Below the pieces are notes generated by a model. That model ran no database searches, was not told the origin of the DNA, and worked only from the letters and a program-made list of their open reading frames with translations. Source: a virus. From it: a stretch of 61,869 bases of DNA. The translations under genes were made by a program, and so were the position numbers. Of the stretch, positions 35,401 to 43,678 are shown piece by piece; within the stretch, counting starts at the first letter, position 1; the number at the start of each line of letters is the position of its first letter. The stretch lies in the IMG/VR virus record IMGVR_UViG_3300021962_000105, positions 1-61,869 of that record; one strand, written 5' to 3'.

Positions 35401-36110
35401 TTTATGTCGGAGGGACCGGTCATATCAGACTTTCTCTTGACAGGGAGGATAATCTCTTGACAGGAGGATATAGAATAGGATCAACCGGGCCCACAGCTCT
35501 TCCTGTTGCTTTATCCACAATAGACAATTCTTTCACTGCATTGATTCCTCAATACATTCCTGGAACAGGGATAGATCTAGGAAACATTATTTCCCGTGCG
35601 GGATCAGGAGCTTGGACGTGGGCAGACGTGAGCAATTCAGAAGGAGACCTTCTAGTTCCGATGCTTTCGACCGTCTTCTTTAGCAACTATGCATCTCAGA
35701 TATTTGGAAAGCAAAACAATAGATGGATTTTAAAGGATGCAAAGAGTGACACTGTAATTCTAGACGTTAAATCTATTCCTTATTTCATTTACACTTTTAC
35801 AGAAGCTGGATATTATACCATTCAAAATTCAGTGGAAGACTCTGCTGGAAACGTATATTTGATTACAAAGCCCGCATTCATTAAGGTTGTTAATCAGTCG
35901 GTTGCTTCTGCATCGGATCCGAACCCAGAATTTGTAAATTCAGTGGATTATGGATATCCTCCAGAAATTCCACTAGAGAAAAATTCTTCATATAGATTAA
36001 GTAAGAGCTTACTTGAACAGCAGGCTCAGATTCTGAAAGATACTAGACCGCCATTTGGATCTGGACTGGTTGTACCAGATGACCCATACGACACATTTAG
36101 TGGGAATTAA
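32490..36110 (+). CDS. Tail protein with two-component-regulator-type beta-propeller repeats
   Basis: This 1206-residue protein has at about residues 224-255 SLPSDTIYSLDFDENGHLWI followed by GTDSGLAYWDGSKF, the signature of the regulator-propeller repeat (L-P-S-x-x-I-x-S-x-x-x-D-x-x-G-x-L-W-I-G-T). A second copy is SSLPSDDVYSIML near 315, and weaker copies (STDEKSLYVLGTYKGYIEIG) follow. Near the C-terminus a PKD-like strand set ends in FTEAGYYTIQNSVEDSAGNV. Propellers usually bind ligands or glycans, so a receptor-binding or scaffolding role in the distal baseplate is likely. Its end overlaps the antisense phoH by four bases. Confidence 0.7.
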   Translation: MPSTGAYINQAQLDGFNNVWAVGRDLSKFDGTILTYYDYLNSAVPSNNPYYLDTRSISIDEDNTKWVGCAYIPTLPSSLIFNVQGPYAATGQSWTPFDIIGATGLAVDVPTIYASPYGEEVLAFISSLNGGSGTGPVGVYGVTGGSLYVYNKILTTWTEPAENFIWPHIYDIKAKGILGSTYEYYLATPQGIYIIPPGTLEVSSFLGGQPYVEQANIWNSKNTSLPSDTIYSLDFDENGHLWIGTDSGLAYWDGSKFYVWDSSSLTGLLSNEIMMVQSRPNGHVFFTAGNPEKGEGTGFYYFNGDTLTNYNSSNSSLPSDDVYSIMLVGDKSSNNGTVLYPNDIILVSGNNIGFFDYTIPHIYATSKYAGTTGWNFVDYTPTTEALPTDEAKLPKANKYTWTYPSWRNYQSSYLQYKHPGLDPRNLFLEANLKAIADGRAGEQDYWNLGRIPNFDAVQTAQSLQDATWVDGITGGTGDVKITSTAYIDEKYVFGGYSTDQSVYFGLKNNLEDLIVSNPNPTYSFYQPWAGQSFGFVSYYNKAGQVQDVLTIRGLETEVHDVQTSTDEKSLYVLGTYKGYIEIGGLIYSSTYPGAGGMTGPTGGPIGFSNIQTPGITGSPYTYPWIYDGTQAIPATGPFVPDTSVVNDLKTSIFLMEIDKNIGSESSYGGINFGVTGALGSSYRVKDFRIFPGASSGYNPNSSSTSIDTILYGSTLSLSVSDYEVEIVGTLEGGISTYKDDYGRDLDLPSTSGFLFSSCPTGPSYLKGGFWISLGTELELLKTQVTSGTGGNVIFNSVQKDQGTLTYLITGTSDTYSFNFIGSTLIGGTTGSNSPFYLVSSYTPSLSSYNFIQTNSAPVDQYQGIDSAYLDGKYYWATFYSGTGSFGSYSISEEVDYNGYSILTAEITPSESLTQIYSNKVLPVDLNSTSLGMDDLEVGRERQRFYSFFSQGGTASNNIYKVNPSGGLNGSIYVGGTGHIRLSLDREDNLLTGGYRIGSTGPTALPVALSTIDNSFTALIPQYIPGTGIDLGNIISRAGSGAWTWADVSNSEGDLLVPMLSTVFFSNYASQIFGKQNNRWILKDAKSDTVILDVKSIPYFIYTFTEAGYYTIQNSVEDSAGNVYLITKPAFIKVVNQSVASASDPNPEFVNSVDYGYPPEIPLEKNSSYRLSKSLLEQQAQILKDTRPPFGSGLVVPDDPYDTFSGN

Positions 36111-36802
36111 CTTTCGTATTCCTCGTAAACTTTTAGAATTAGTGGGACGATAGGATTTCTGTGGTTCTTTAGCAGAGTAATTACCTTAACCCCGGGAACC
36201 CTTGCTTCTAGAATTTTAAAGAAGTCGATCCCGGATTCTTTCTTGGTTTTTAAATCTATCTGAGAAGTGTCTCCACAGAACATCATTTTAGAGTTTATCC
36301 CGAGTCTTCCAATGATCATTTCCGTTTGCTTAGTGCTAACGTTCTGGCATTCGTCCACAATAACACAGGCATCTACGAAAGTTCTACCTCTAACGAAAGT
36401 AAATGGGATGATTTCAATGTCTTGGTTTTCAATCATCTTATCTACTGCAGCTTTGTTGTATAGCATGTAGAGATTGGCGTAGATTGGAGCCAACCATGGG
36501 TCCATCTTGGCTTTGATGTCCCCAGGTAGAAATCCCATAGGATTTGCTGCATCAACAACAGGTCTGGTGATAATGATTTTTTCAATTTTTCTGTTGAAGA
36601 ACATGTCTAGAGCGATCTGGCAGGCTAATAGAGTTTTACCTGATCCTGCTTGCCCTTTTAATAGAGTAATCTCGTTTTCAAGAACTAGAGCTTTAGCAGC
36701 TTTTTGTTCGTCGTTGAGAGAAAGGGAAAAAGTAATCTCATTTTTTGGCTTTCTTCTCTCCGAGTTTTTTTTCCTTGCTTCTTGTGTATTGTTTTGATCC
36801 AT
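36107..36802 (-). CDS. phoH: PhoH-like P-loop ATPase
   Basis: This 231-residue protein has Walker A GQAGSGKT at residues 50-57 and Walker B VIVDECQN at 147-154, with the family segments ITRPVVDAANPMGFLPGD and TLLKNHRNPIVPLILKVYE. These mark the PhoH ATPase of unknown physiological role, found in many large phages. The gene is antisense to the tail genes and meets the upstream fibre gene tail to tail with a four-base overlap. Its own AATATATA element lies 17 bases before the ATG. Some PhoH proteins are linked to RNA or phosphate stress, but its phage role is unknown. Confidence 0.9.
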   Translation of the reverse strand: MDQNNTQEARKKNSERRKPKNEITFSLSLNDEQKAAKALVLENEITLLKGQAGSGKTLLACQIALDMFFNRKIEKIIITRPVVDAANPMGFLPGDIKAKMDPWLAPIYANLYMLYNKAAVDKMIENQDIEIIPFTFVRGRTFVDACVIVDECQNVSTKQTEMIIGRLGINSKMMFCGDTSQIDLKTKKESGIDFFKILEARVPGVKVITLLKNHRNPIVPLILKVYEEYES

Positions 36803-36819
36803 TGTTGTAAGTCTCCTCT

Positions 36820-36827
36820 TATATATT
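36820..36827 (-). promoter_or_regulatory. Putative promoter (AATATATA) for phoH
   Basis: On the minus strand, GTAAATATATAAG sits 17 bases before the ATG at 36802. A plus-strand GATATATA at 36872-36879 faces away, so this 119-base gap is a divergent promoter region. Confidence 0.5.
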
Positions 36828-36871
36828 TACCTCACTTCCGTAATTAAATTTTTAGTCTCAATTTGATCATT

Positions 36872-36879
36872 GATATATA
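36872..36879 (+). promoter_or_regulatory. Putative late-type promoter (GATATATA)
   Basis: GATATATA lies 42 bases before the ATG at 36922. The leader in between is very A-rich, of the type seen before strongly expressed genes in Bacteroidota phages. Confidence 0.55.
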
Positions 36880-36921
36880 AGAAGTATAAAATATAACACC
36901 AGAAACAAATAAAATAAAAAA

Positions 36922-37818
36922 ATGGCAACAGTAAGCACAACATCAATTCTAGGATCAGATTCCATCTCGGCATCCAGAATAACTATCAACTCTAATTTCC
37001 TTATTCTAGAAAACTGGATTAATGGGTATGTAAGCACTTTTGGAATCGACACCAATAATGGTATTTTGAATCTTTCGAATGCTACAACCGGATCTATTTA
37101 TGCTAAAACAGGATATTTCAACCAGATTCAAGTTCCAGCTTCTGGATCTTTTACTGCTAGAATCCTGGCTAGTGGAGCGGGATCTTTCACAGATGTTAGT
37201 ACAACTACGTTTACCTCAAGCGGCCTAACTACAATTAATGGGACTCTTGCTCAAACTGGAATTTCTACATTTGGAGCTACTGCTTCATTCAACGGAACAG
37301 CCAATCTAAACGGATCAGTAGTTCTAGGTCCTTTGGGAAATATGACTAGCACGAACACAACTTATGTTTCTGGAGCTACTGCAGGTCAAGCTTTCCCTTC
37401 TTCCACAACTCTAGGTGGTGGAGGATATTTAACTTCTATTGATTCTCCTTATGCTATTACTGGACTAGAGGATGTTATTTATGCAAACTGTGGTCCTACT
37501 GGATTCTATATGTCCGTAGTAGGAGGAAGTGGAGGAACAGCTGCTAATCTTCCCGCAGGATTTAGACTTAGAATCGTTAACACAAGCGGATCTACTGGTT
37601 ATATCTACACGGGTATCCAAGGGTCTTCAACCACCTACTATACTGGATTTAATACAACTACAACTTATGGAAACTATGCAACAGGTGGGATTGTAGTAAA
37701 TCAAAATAGCCAATATCAAGCTGCAGTTCACCTTCAGTGGGAGCCAAGAGTTGCTCAAGGCCAAACAACTCAAGCGGGATCTTGGATCGTTCTTTCCGGA
37801 ACTAACGTAACAATATAA
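36922..37818 (+). CDS. Tail-fibre-like beta protein
   Basis: This 298-residue Gly/Ser/Thr-rich protein starts ATVSTTSILGSDSISASRIT and INSNFLILENWINGYVSTFG, a start that resembles the N-terminus of the paralogous fibre proteins downstream (a helix with the N-x-N-F pattern). The rest is a repetitive beta structure (TTINGTLAQTGISTFGATAS; TANLNGSVVLGPLGN), typical of trimeric fibres or of decoration proteins. It has its own A-rich leader after a GATATATA. A virion surface protein is likely; the exact position is unknown. Confidence 0.62.
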   Translation: MATVSTTSILGSDSISASRITINSNFLILENWINGYVSTFGIDTNNGILNLSNATTGSIYAKTGYFNQIQVPASGSFTARILASGAGSFTDVSTTTFTSSGLTTINGTLAQTGISTFGATASFNGTANLNGSVVLGPLGNMTSTNTTYVSGATAGQAFPSSTTLGGGGYLTSIDSPYAITGLEDVIYANCGPTGFYMSVVGGSGGTAANLPAGFRLRIVNTSGSTGYIYTGIQGSSTTYYTGFNTTTTYGNYATGGIVVNQNSQYQAAVHLQWEPRVAQGQTTQAGSWIVLSGTNVTI

Positions 37819-37834
37819 AACTAAAAAGCTATAG

Positions 37835-40033
37835 ATGGCTACAACCCCTTTTATAAGACCACTGCAGGTACAAGGAGGAACATTTTATTCCTTCTCCTCT
37901 TCTGCCGAGGATTTATCTTTCACCTTTAATAACTCAGTCAACAAATTTAAGTTCTCTAAGTTTGCTCTTCTTAATATCCCTCCAATCAACAACGGAGATC
38001 CTTTAGGAAATTCACTTAAGTTGAATGCTCCTGATAGTGCTTTTATCGACTATGCAAGTGGAGCAGATCAAATAATCACCTCAAACCAGAACATAAATTT
38101 TTCTCAGAGTTTTCAAAGCTATTGCTTAAACCTCGAGTCCACCATTCTAAGTGCAACTGACTATGATTCTTCTCTTAAACAGACAGTGGCGGAAAGAGTT
38201 TTCTTCAAATGGCTGAAGGAGATAGGAGGAATTAGATATCAGCAAGCAAATTCAACCCAGGTTTCATCATTGCTAAACCAGACCAACGTCACTATAGTAG
38301 ATGACCTTCCTGTTAATGAGATCAGATGGGTGGAAGGGGATCCTGTTGCAGGGACTACCGGATCTTATGGACTTACCGGGTCAACTTATAATAGAGTTGT
38401 ACAATACATTGGGAATCTAGATATTGTAAATTCGGTTAAAAATAACAACAACACTTATTCCGAGGTCTATGTTTATGTTCCAACTAAAGACGGAAATACC
38501 CCTACGGTTCTTTTTAAGAATAACTTGGACATCAACTACTATCCCGACTATTCCTGGACAAATAACCCAGCAGATCCTCTTAACGATGAATATCTCCAAG
38601 GAAGAGCATATGATGAATTAAACCCAAGCGGACTAACCAATCTAGCAATCTTTGATGATGATGTTATTGGAGCTCCTACTGCTTCTTATACTTGGACATA
38701 TGATGGATCTACCGGAGCGGGAAACTGGTATTCCCCGAGAGCACTTGCAAATACATATTTCACAGATTCTACTTTTACTGACCCAACTGCATATATTCTT
38801 ACTAAGACATTCGATGCTAGTTCTCAGACTTACGTTAGAACTAAGCTAGATTCTGTCGGAATTGATTTCGATCCAGATTCTTATCAGCAGATTGTTTCTG
38901 ATCCGTCAATTTCTACAATAGAGGAATTCAATTCAACTTCGGCAGCTCAAGATTTTGAATTTAACGCGGTCCTAATCTATTATGATGTGTATGACCCAGC
39001 AATTCCTGCGGATTCTGCTACGAATTTATATGGAGTTCTATTCCTAGATGACATCCAAGACCAAGGTGCTAGCATTTACGGGATTCCAACCCTTCAGAAA
39101 TACAAGCCAAATATCGTTACCAAACTAAACGGTAACTCATACGGATTCAAGATAAATCTTAAGTTTGACGTAGATATAGATCAGACGGGGGTAGAACAGG
39201 CAATCAACGACTATTCTCCTTTCTCTCTGAGCATGTTTATGGACTCCATGAACGTTTTGCAGGATGCTTCTGCGACTCTGAACAACACAGCATCTATTTA
39301 TGCTACTCTGGAACAGAGGGTTAACAATCTAGAAAATCTTGCTTTCACGTCAGATACAGTTTTCAACTTAGACCGAAGAATCAATGGCATAGAATCTTCT
39401 TTAGCAGCTAACCAAGCAATCTTTAACAATACCCAGGGAATTATGGGTCTGATCAATCAGAACTATGAACTGATTAGAGCTTTGATTAACGGAGAGACAA
39501 GCGTTGAAATCTCTTACAATCTAAATCTAGTTAAACAGGGCCCCGGTATAATTGTAGATAGAAGCATCCCAAACGAACTGATAATTATCAATGACAGCCA
39601 GGACTACAATATCGGAAACGATGAAGGGGTTGTCACTCTCTCCACAACTTCCTCCAATGTTATAAATCTAAGACCTTACGGAAACTACACCAAGCACATT
39701 AATAACGGAACCCCAATTACTCTAAATTCAGATTTGGTGATCAGACTAAAAGACACCGATGTTCAATGGAGAAGAGGACAAGTTTATAGATTCTCTTTCG
39801 GAGATCAGATTATCCCCGGAGACTATAGCGTTACCTTCCTAACAAACTCCACTGGACTATATCCTTTGTCTTCACCTTCGAGAGTTCCATATTCAACCGT
39901 AATAGTTTCTCTAGTGGATTCTCAGTTTGCTGCACAAGATTATAAACCAGTGATTGATATTGTTTGTATAAATTCTGAAAACTTAACCTTCCAGGTTGAT
40001 ATGATAGGTAGTAGCTTAACAAATAATTCTTAA
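37835..40033 (+). CDS. Large tail/fibre structural protein with central coiled coil
   Basis: This 732-residue protein is mainly beta. Residues about 480-560 form a coiled coil (LEQRVNNLENLAFTSDTVFN; LDRRINGIESSLAANQAIFN). The C-terminal 170 residues are beta-rich with KQGPGIIVDRSIPNELIIIN. A beta head plus coiled coil suggests a trimeric fibre or a fibritin-like collar protein. It starts 17 bases after the previous gene. No closer family recognised. Confidence 0.6.
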   Translation: MATTPFIRPLQVQGGTFYSFSSSAEDLSFTFNNSVNKFKFSKFALLNIPPINNGDPLGNSLKLNAPDSAFIDYASGADQIITSNQNINFSQSFQSYCLNLESTILSATDYDSSLKQTVAERVFFKWLKEIGGIRYQQANSTQVSSLLNQTNVTIVDDLPVNEIRWVEGDPVAGTTGSYGLTGSTYNRVVQYIGNLDIVNSVKNNNNTYSEVYVYVPTKDGNTPTVLFKNNLDINYYPDYSWTNNPADPLNDEYLQGRAYDELNPSGLTNLAIFDDDVIGAPTASYTWTYDGSTGAGNWYSPRALANTYFTDSTFTDPTAYILTKTFDASSQTYVRTKLDSVGIDFDPDSYQQIVSDPSISTIEEFNSTSAAQDFEFNAVLIYYDVYDPAIPADSATNLYGVLFLDDIQDQGASIYGIPTLQKYKPNIVTKLNGNSYGFKINLKFDVDIDQTGVEQAINDYSPFSLSMFMDSMNVLQDASATLNNTASIYATLEQRVNNLENLAFTSDTVFNLDRRINGIESSLAANQAIFNNTQGIMGLINQNYELIRALINGETSVEISYNLNLVKQGPGIIVDRSIPNELIIINDSQDYNIGNDEGVVTLSTTSSNVINLRPYGNYTKHINNGTPITLNSDLVIRLKDTDVQWRRGQVYRFSFGDQIIPGDYSVTFLTNSTGLYPLSSPSRVPYSTVIVSLVDSQFAAQDYKPVIDIVCINSENLTFQVDMIGSSLTNNS

Positions 40034-40049
40034 AATTCCAAAGTAAAAG

Positions 40050-43000
40050 ATGTATACACAAAATTCTATAAGTTCTTTAGTAGCTCAGTTTTTAAGGCTC
40101 CAGAAGAATGCTTTAGAAATCATTAATGGCCTTAACCAGGTTGCAACTTCCACCAACGACAATGTGGAAATTCAACTTCTGGACGAGTTCGGATTTCCAA
40201 GCACAGCTAGTATTCCAGCATATGGATACCTAAGAGCCCAAATTCAAAGACTTGATAGCAACATAGAAGCTCTGGCAGGTCTAGGGAATAACTTCTCTAC
40301 AATTAGAAATCCCGATGGAACATACTCACCGATCTTTAAAGCAGAACCCCTTAGGGACCCTGCTCCGATGGTTGGACTTCCAGTTCCTAGCACTTTTGCA
40401 GTTAAAGACAACTGGTTTTTTGAGAATTTTTTAACCCCTCTTCTTTACATCAACATCGATGTAACCGGGCAAATCCCAGATTCCGCCGATAGAATTGTGG
40501 TTAAAAGGTTAATTGCCAATACGGTAACAGATGAACAAAAAATCTTTTTTGACCAGAATCTAAGGGGAAGAAACGATATAACAGAGACCCAGTATCTTGC
40601 TGCTCTAACTGACGCAGGAATTTCTTATTTTACTGACGAGGACACCATTCCTCTTCCTCTAAGATCTATAGTTTATGTTGGAAATTTTAGTGTTCTCCAA
40701 ATCTTTGACGATGTCGTTTCGACAACAGATGCAAACAACCAGACAGTTCAAGAAACTAGAAGAAACTACAGACTTGACACGTTAAACTATACTGATACTA
40801 CATCAGGTGTTATTGATGGAAAGACCGTTGCAGTAAATGATTATCTTTTAACTAAAGATGGATCAACATATCAGGTTGTTTCTGTTAATGTCAATTCTAC
40901 AACAGTTCAACTTAGGAGAATAAATGGATATCAGCCAGTTCAAATTGGACCTGATACCCTATCTTTCTCCAGTTCCAATCTTGGACAGAGATTCATTCAG
41001 GTAAATATTGGATATAACGAGAGACAAGGAATCTTCTTCAAAAAAGTTGATGATAACTTTAATATTGTTTCTAGCACTTGGTCTACTGGGATAGTTTTCT
41101 TCAGTAATCAACTTTTGATTAACACAACGGCGGGGATTCAAACTCTAGAGCAATATTACCTAAGTTCAGTTTCAGATCTTGGCCAGATGTTCTTAGGTGC
41201 AGCCAAGGAAAAAATGGTTCCTGCATACGAAGGGCTAGTTCCTAATCCTCCGGTGTTATCAGCAACTAATTTTAAGGTTGTTCAAGTAAATCAACAGCTA
41301 ACTGCTGGGACTGCAAAGGCAACCCTAGATCAGAAGATTGCTTCTAAATCTGCTCTTCAGTCTGAAATTAATCAGCTTGATGTTGCAATTGCTCAGACTA
41401 GATCTGCACAGTCTCAGATTACAACATCTTCGATTAGCACAGCCTCTCTTTCTAATGTTGTAAGTACTACTCCTCCTGTGACGGAGTCTAGCACTTTGCA
41501 AGCAAAAATAGACAGTTTAACCCAACAAAGAGTTCAAAAGCAACAGCTTCTTTCTTCTCTTATTCAAGACATTACAACTCTAACCGAGTCTAATCCAACT
41601 CTTTTTGAAGCCCCAAAGTATAGAGTTAGAGGATTCTGGGCGATCCCTGATCCTGCACTTAGCACTAAAACAGGACCCCAGCAGGTTGTTCAGTTCGTAG
41701 TTCAGTATAGATATCTGAGCGAAAGCGGAGCTGCTAATCCTATAGTTCAAACCCCTTACGTAGATAATAATGGTCAAACAAAGACCGGAGCATTTAGCGA
41801 TTGGAATGAATATAAAACGGAAGTTAGAAAGAAAGTCTATGATGCTAATAAAGGGGTTTATGTTTGGGCTCCGGAAGCTACTGCAGATGCTAACGTTCCA
41901 AATATTAATCAATTGGATATTCCTATCACCAAGGGGGAAAAAGTTGAGATTAGAATAAAATCTCTTTCTGAAGCTGGATGGCCACAGAATCCTTTGTCTT
42001 CTGAATTTTCAGAGAGTGCGATCGTTATCTTCCCTGCAGATTTGACTGTACAATCATCTGCAACCTCGGCAGTTTCAAATGCTTCCGATGCGGCAGTCCT
42101 AGCGGTCCAACAAAATCTTCAATCTCTGGGGATAAACGGACTTTTGGCTAAACAAACAACAGTTGGGTCTACAACTTACTATCTAGATGCTGCTTCAGTT
42201 CTGAGCGGATTTATTAGTCCAAATGGACAGCCAGTAAGTCTGTTACAAAAAATTCAGGAGCTTCAAGACCAGATAAGCTCTCTACAAGCAGCAGTTGAAA
42301 AATCGGTTGGAACTTTGGAAGTTTATATTGTTCTTATCGACGGAACTGCCAGAAAGCTTACCCCAGGAAGCACAAATTCTCTTCCTCCGGTTATCTACAA
42401 TCAGATTTATTCAAATGCTACTACTTCGGATGCAGGAAAAATTTCTTCGAGCATCTACCAAATAAGAATAGTAAATCCATCTGCTGGGCTTCTCGAACTT
42501 TCGAGCGCTCTGCCCGGAGGACTTAATACTCTTGCAGGAGTTCAGAGCACAACCTACTCTAAGCCAGCTGGATATGACGAAAATTTAAGATATGGGGAAA
42601 TTCCAATTTCTATAACTTCTTTAAATGCTTCTAATATTATCCCGGTTGGTTCACAGACCGCTACAATAACTTCGTTCCAACTTCTTCAGCAGGCTCCTCC
42701 TTATATGTCTGCGAATGAAAATGGACAGTTTATCTACCCTAGATGGAAAAGTGTAGGACTTGACACTTCTTATTACAACGCAGAAGTTACTCCATCAGGT
42801 TCTTACAACTATTTGGGAACCTTGGATACAACAACTGGATACTATTTACCACTAAATAATAGTGCGGTAGTTCCTTTTGCTCCGTCTTCTACAGCTCCAA
42901 CCTACAGTAACGGAGGATTAAACGGAGGAGTATGGAGCGGTGGTATAACAGGATCCACTGGATCTTATGTTGGTATTGGGAATGGTTATATAGCTGAGTT

Positions 43001-43643
43001 CTGTATTAGTAAGGACCACCCGGCTCTAGCCAATGGAAATCCGAACTCCACAACTAGTGTATTCACCCAGTTGATTACTCCAGATTTCTCTAATGGAACT
43101 GTAGTTTACCCTTACTTTAGACATTCTGACTACTTCTATGTCGATACGAGATCTACCAACTTTGCTACCCAACTTGGATGGTCTCCGGTTGAATCTACCT
43201 TTGCAACTGGGCCTACTGCTTCTAGATCTGATGCAATGTATCCAAACAAACTTGGATTTACTGAGAATGACAGATATTTGATCGGTAAATACACTTGCGG
43301 AGGATACCTATTCTTAGGTCCACCGACAGCTTCTACCATTCAGGTTGAGGGATCTACTGCTCTTGCCAGCAGATATGTCCAGCAAGGAGAAGCAAACGCT
43401 ATTAATGTTCCTTTGATTTTCCAATTCAGAGCCACAGATTATCTTGGATATATTGGAGGATATAATTTGGATGGTAATCCGAGCAACATAACATACCAAA
43501 AGAAAATTGGTGTGGATATTCAGGTTAGAAATACCGCTCCTTTCTCTTTCGATTTAGTTGCAACTGGATCTTTCAAACAGGAAACTCTAGCAGGATATGG
43601 ATCTACATCTAATGCAGGAGCTACTACAGGAGCAGTAAACTAA
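40050..43643 (+). CDS. Large tail protein with coiled coil and fibronectin-like segment
   Basis: In this 1197-residue protein, residues about 410-510 contain two helix pairs (LDQKIASKSALQSEINQLDV; LQAKIDSLTQQRVQKQQLLS). They are followed by a fibronectin-III-like segment (YRVRGFWAIPDPALST; VVQFVVQYRYLSESG; KGEKVEIRIKSLSEAGWP). A further helix LQKIQELQDQISSLQAAVEK lies near residue 740. The C-terminus is beta with glycine repeats. The domain mix suits a long tail-associated fibre or baseplate arm. No family assignment beyond that. Confidence 0.62.
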   Translation: MYTQNSISSLVAQFLRLQKNALEIINGLNQVATSTNDNVEIQLLDEFGFPSTASIPAYGYLRAQIQRLDSNIEALAGLGNNFSTIRNPDGTYSPIFKAEPLRDPAPMVGLPVPSTFAVKDNWFFENFLTPLLYINIDVTGQIPDSADRIVVKRLIANTVTDEQKIFFDQNLRGRNDITETQYLAALTDAGISYFTDEDTIPLPLRSIVYVGNFSVLQIFDDVVSTTDANNQTVQETRRNYRLDTLNYTDTTSGVIDGKTVAVNDYLLTKDGSTYQVVSVNVNSTTVQLRRINGYQPVQIGPDTLSFSSSNLGQRFIQVNIGYNERQGIFFKKVDDNFNIVSSTWSTGIVFFSNQLLINTTAGIQTLEQYYLSSVSDLGQMFLGAAKEKMVPAYEGLVPNPPVLSATNFKVVQVNQQLTAGTAKATLDQKIASKSALQSEINQLDVAIAQTRSAQSQITTSSISTASLSNVVSTTPPVTESSTLQAKIDSLTQQRVQKQQLLSSLIQDITTLTESNPTLFEAPKYRVRGFWAIPDPALSTKTGPQQVVQFVVQYRYLSESGAANPIVQTPYVDNNGQTKTGAFSDWNEYKTEVRKKVYDANKGVYVWAPEATADANVPNINQLDIPITKGEKVEIRIKSLSEAGWPQNPLSSEFSESAIVIFPADLTVQSSATSAVSNASDAAVLAVQQNLQSLGINGLLAKQTTVGSTTYYLDAASVLSGFISPNGQPVSLLQKIQELQDQISSLQAAVEKSVGTLEVYIVLIDGTARKLTPGSTNSLPPVIYNQIYSNATTSDAGKISSSIYQIRIVNPSAGLLELSSALPGGLNTLAGVQSTTYSKPAGYDENLRYGEIPISITSLNASNIIPVGSQTATITSFQLLQQAPPYMSANENGQFIYPRWKSVGLDTSYYNAEVTPSGSYNYLGTLDTTTGYYLPLNNSAVVPFAPSSTAPTYSNGGLNGGVWSGGITGSTGSYVGIGNGYIAEFCISKDHPALANGNPNSTTSVFTQLITPDFSNGTVVYPYFRHSDYFYVDTRSTNFATQLGWSPVESTFATGPTASRSDAMYPNKLGFTENDRYLIGKYTCGGYLFLGPPTASTIQVEGSTALASRYVQQGEANAINVPLIFQFRATDYLGYIGGYNLDGNPSNITYQKKIGVDIQVRNTAPFSFDLVATGSFKQETLAGYGSTSNAGATTGAVN

Positions 43644-43678
43644 ACATGGAGGGGGGAGATTCTTAATTTTTATAAACG

